Shown here: positions 6,773 through 8,126 of the stretch, piece by piece
Layout: every line of letters starts with the position of its first letter
Position numbering within the stretch: the first letter of the stretch is position 1
Notes under the pieces: model-generated
The model's database searches: none
What the model saw: the letters and a program-made list of their open reading frames with translations, nothing else
What the model was told of the DNA's origin: nothing
Origin: Methanothrix sp.
Lineage (GTDB): Archaea > Halobacteriota > Methanosarcinia > Methanotrichales > Methanotrichaceae
Length of the DNA stretch: 8,126 nucleotides
Reading direction: 5' to 3'
Assembly: GCA_028688535.1 (NCBI GenBank)
Contig: JAQTXY010000067.1
Location: 1-8,126, forward strand
Made by a program: the position numbers and the translations under genes

Positions 6773-6795
6773 TTTTCAGGTTGCAGCGCTGAAAA
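6773..6795 (+). promoter_or_regulatory. 5' leader stem-loop ahead of the 6815 gene
   Basis: TTTTCAG at 6773-6779 pairs perfectly with CTGAAAA at 6789-6795 across a nine-base loop. The stem starts at or just after the predicted transcription start and ends seven bases before the ribosome site GAGGTG (6802-6807). It may protect the 5' end of the mRNA or affect translation. No T-tract follows, so it is not a terminator. Confidence 0.4.
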
Positions 6796-6814
6796 TGTGT
6801 TGAGGTGGATTTGA

Positions 6815-7960
6815 ATGATAAGACCTTGCAAGTTGTTTACGATTTCTATACTTTTCATCCTGGCCGCATTCATTGTGACCCTACCGGGTCTTGGCCAGTG
6901 CTACGGTCTTCCCTCTCCGGGTGAAGGGGAAGAGCGCATCTTTGCTCAGAGCGCATGTGCCGCAGTGAGCAATGACCCGCCCAATCCGACTGTCTTTACC
7001 ATTGACGAGCCAAGGACCATCACCAAGATAGGAACCTATCACTGGAACGATGCCTCCGGCGAATCGCCGGGAGATATTTGGCTAAGAGACGAGCAGGGCA
7101 ATACCTATGGTCCCTGGCAGGCTGAAGGAGAACCTGGTCAGGGTGGCGTTCCCAATGCTTATTGGATTGTCGATCTCTCTTTTGGATTGAATCTGCCCGC
7201 TGGAACTTATACTATTATCGACTCAAGTCCATCGACCTGGTCCTATACCTATGAGAGCAATGATTGCGGACTTGCCTCTGTTATCGGTCTTAAGGGCGAG
7301 AGCAACAGCGGAAAGTCAGCCCCCTGTGCCGGAGACGGCGTGGACTATTCGCCCCGCAGTCCGACTGACCTTTATGATGCCGGACCGGGACTGGTTGCGG
7401 GCTCGTACAATATCTGGTACGGCAAGAGGACCGGCACTCAGATAGGAACGCCTGACAAATGGAACAAACTTGGGCCGGAGGAGCTGGCCGGCGGCACATT
7501 CTATGTATTTGATGTGACGGCTGCGGGCCTGGCCGAGGCTACACCTCAGATGATCAACCCCATGCTCACCGATCCCGCACCCGGCGAGTCTTTGGTATGG
7601 CTGAAGCTAAGCTCAGAGGACGCCTTCGTAGTCTGCTTTGAGGGACCGCTGGATGGAAGCTTGCAGCTGGCCGGTACCTGGAATATGTCTGGACATCAAG
7701 AAGGCTTCAATGATTGGAAGGCAGACCTGAATTTAAGGAAAGACGGCACCCTGGAATGGACTGAGACGGAGGGAGCCAATGTGGGAGCCAACCGAGAGGG
7801 AACCTGGCAATTCGACGGAACCGTCCTTACTCTGGAATGGGTATCGCCGGGCGGGGGACAGACCTCCTGGCAATCGCGATCGGTGGCGAAAAATTCGATA
7901 TCTTCAGGCACCTACACCGTTGAGAGGGCTCCGGGCGGGACCTGGTCTGCCATGAGGTAA
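6815..7960 (+). CDS. Secreted two-domain beta-rich protein, 381 aa
   Basis: The ATG at 6815 has a strong ribosome site GAGGTG at 6802-6807. A signal peptide with a long hydrophobic core (residues 7-23) precedes L-G-Q-C-Y-G; cleavage is likely near residues 28-31. Residues about 58-158 form a beta-sandwich-like module (T-I-D-E-P-R-T-I-T-K-I-G-T-Y-H-W, then L-P-A-G-T-Y-T-I-I-D-S-S-P-S-T-W-S-Y) of a type I associate with extracellular proteins. Residues 165-280 are a Gly/Pro-rich middle that itself contains strand-like segments. Residues about 285-381 (L-A-G-T-W-N-M-S-G through G-T-W-Q-F-D-G-T-V-L-T-L-E-W) resemble a small lipocalin-like or META-like barrel with repeated G-T-W/L-T-L-E-W strands. 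Mature cysteines at 29, 48, 151, 171 and 274 leave an odd number. It is followed after four bases by a lipoprotein gene, whose ribosome site overlaps this gene's end, so the two are probably co-translated. The domain names are inferences; export is well supported. Confidence 0.85.
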   Translation: MIRPCKLFTISILFILAAFIVTLPGLGQCYGLPSPGEGEERIFAQSACAAVSNDPPNPTVFTIDEPRTITKIGTYHWNDASGESPGDIWLRDEQGNTYGPWQAEGEPGQGGVPNAYWIVDLSFGLNLPAGTYTIIDSSPSTWSYTYESNDCGLASVIGLKGESNSGKSAPCAGDGVDYSPRSPTDLYDAGPGLVAGSYNIWYGKRTGTQIGTPDKWNKLGPEELAGGTFYVFDVTAAGLAEATPQMINPMLTDPAPGESLVWLKLSSEDAFVVCFEGPLDGSLQLAGTWNMSGHQEGFNDWKADLNLRKDGTLEWTETEGANVGANREGTWQFDGTVLTLEWVSPGGGQTSWQSRSVAKNSISSGTYTVERAPGGTWSAMR

Positions 7961-7964
7961 AAGA

Positions 7965-8126
7965 ATGAATAAAGTCTTGATATCTATAATCTTCATCATC
8001 TCTTTGATGGGGTGCACAGTTGCCCTAGATGGAAGCGGCGTGGAGCTGCGGCCAGGAGAAGCAGTGGCAGAGATGCTATTTGAGAGTGGCATCGGCCAGC
8101 CATGGGTCGGTGGTAATCCACCATCA
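7965..8126 (+). CDS. Lipoprotein, N-terminal part (partial, runs off the right edge)
   Basis: The frame from the ATG at 7965 stays open for 54 codons to the end of the window. The start is supported by GAGGT at 7954-7958, inside the last codons of the upstream gene, which ends only four bases before this ATG; this suggests translational coupling. The N-terminus is a short lipoprotein signal: M-N-K-V, a hydrophobic run to residue 14, then L-M-G-C with Cys17 as the probable lipidated residue. The visible mature part begins T-V-A-L-D-G-S-G and includes R-P-G-E-A-V-A-E-M-L-F-E-S-G. Too little is present to name a family. Being coupled to the secreted 381-aa protein, it may be its membrane-anchored partner or a paralogue-like companion. 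Confidence 0.7.
   Translation, partial: MNKVLISIIFIISLMGCTVALDGSGVELRPGEAVAEMLFESGIGQPWVGGNPPS

Noticed and set aside
7290..8092. Minus-strand frames opposite the 381-aa protein and the partial lipoprotein
   Set aside because: They overlap plus-strand genes that have signal peptides and ribosome sites, and their own products have no recognisable features.

Overview
The window looks like accessory, surface-protein-rich DNA from an archaeon, most likely a methanogen of the Methanothrix (Methanosaeta) type. The evidence is indirect. There are archaeal-style TATA boxes 25-75 bp upstream of starts (TTTATATT and TTTATATTA), GGTGA/GAGGTG ribosome-binding sites, a T-rich terminator, a stand-alone DUF123 protein, and a bacterial-type multi-PAS histidine kinase of the sort common in Methanosarcinales. 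No rRNA or universal marker gene is present, so the genus is an inference.

Layout. Bases 1-3717 (minus) encode the first 1239 residues of a very large soluble sensor histidine kinase. It has eight consecutive PAS domains, then HisKA (His1069) and the start of the HATPase domain; it runs off the left edge before the kinase ends. Upstream on the same strand, at 3810-4655, is a lipoprotein built of five 48-residue VCBS/FG-GAP-like repeats with Asp-rich, probably calcium-binding loops. A 159-bp divergent intergenic region with a perfect 16-bp AT-rich palindrome separates it from a plus-strand exported protein of unknown function (4815-5444). That gene converges, with a gap of only 16 bp, on a minus-strand DUF123 GIY-YIG-like protein (5461-5892). 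To the right are three plus-strand genes for exported proteins: a 197-aa secreted protein (6024-6617) followed by a hairpin/T-tract terminator; a 381-aa two-domain secreted protein with a clear promoter (6815-7960); and, four bases later, a lipoprotein gene cut by the right edge (7965-8126).

How they may work together. Five of the seven genes encode proteins with export signals, and the other two are a cytoplasmic signalling kinase and a nuclease-fold protein. The genes do not form a recognisable metabolic pathway. The plausible couplings are kinase plus repeat lipoprotein (same strand, 92-bp gap) and the translationally coupled pair at the right end. I see no RNA genes, CRISPR arrays, insertion sequences or origins. 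I did not find a clear new defence or mobile system. The most distinctive items are the cysteine-bearing PAS domain, the repeat lipoprotein, the palindrome between divergent genes, and the two-domain secreted protein with its 5' hairpin leader.
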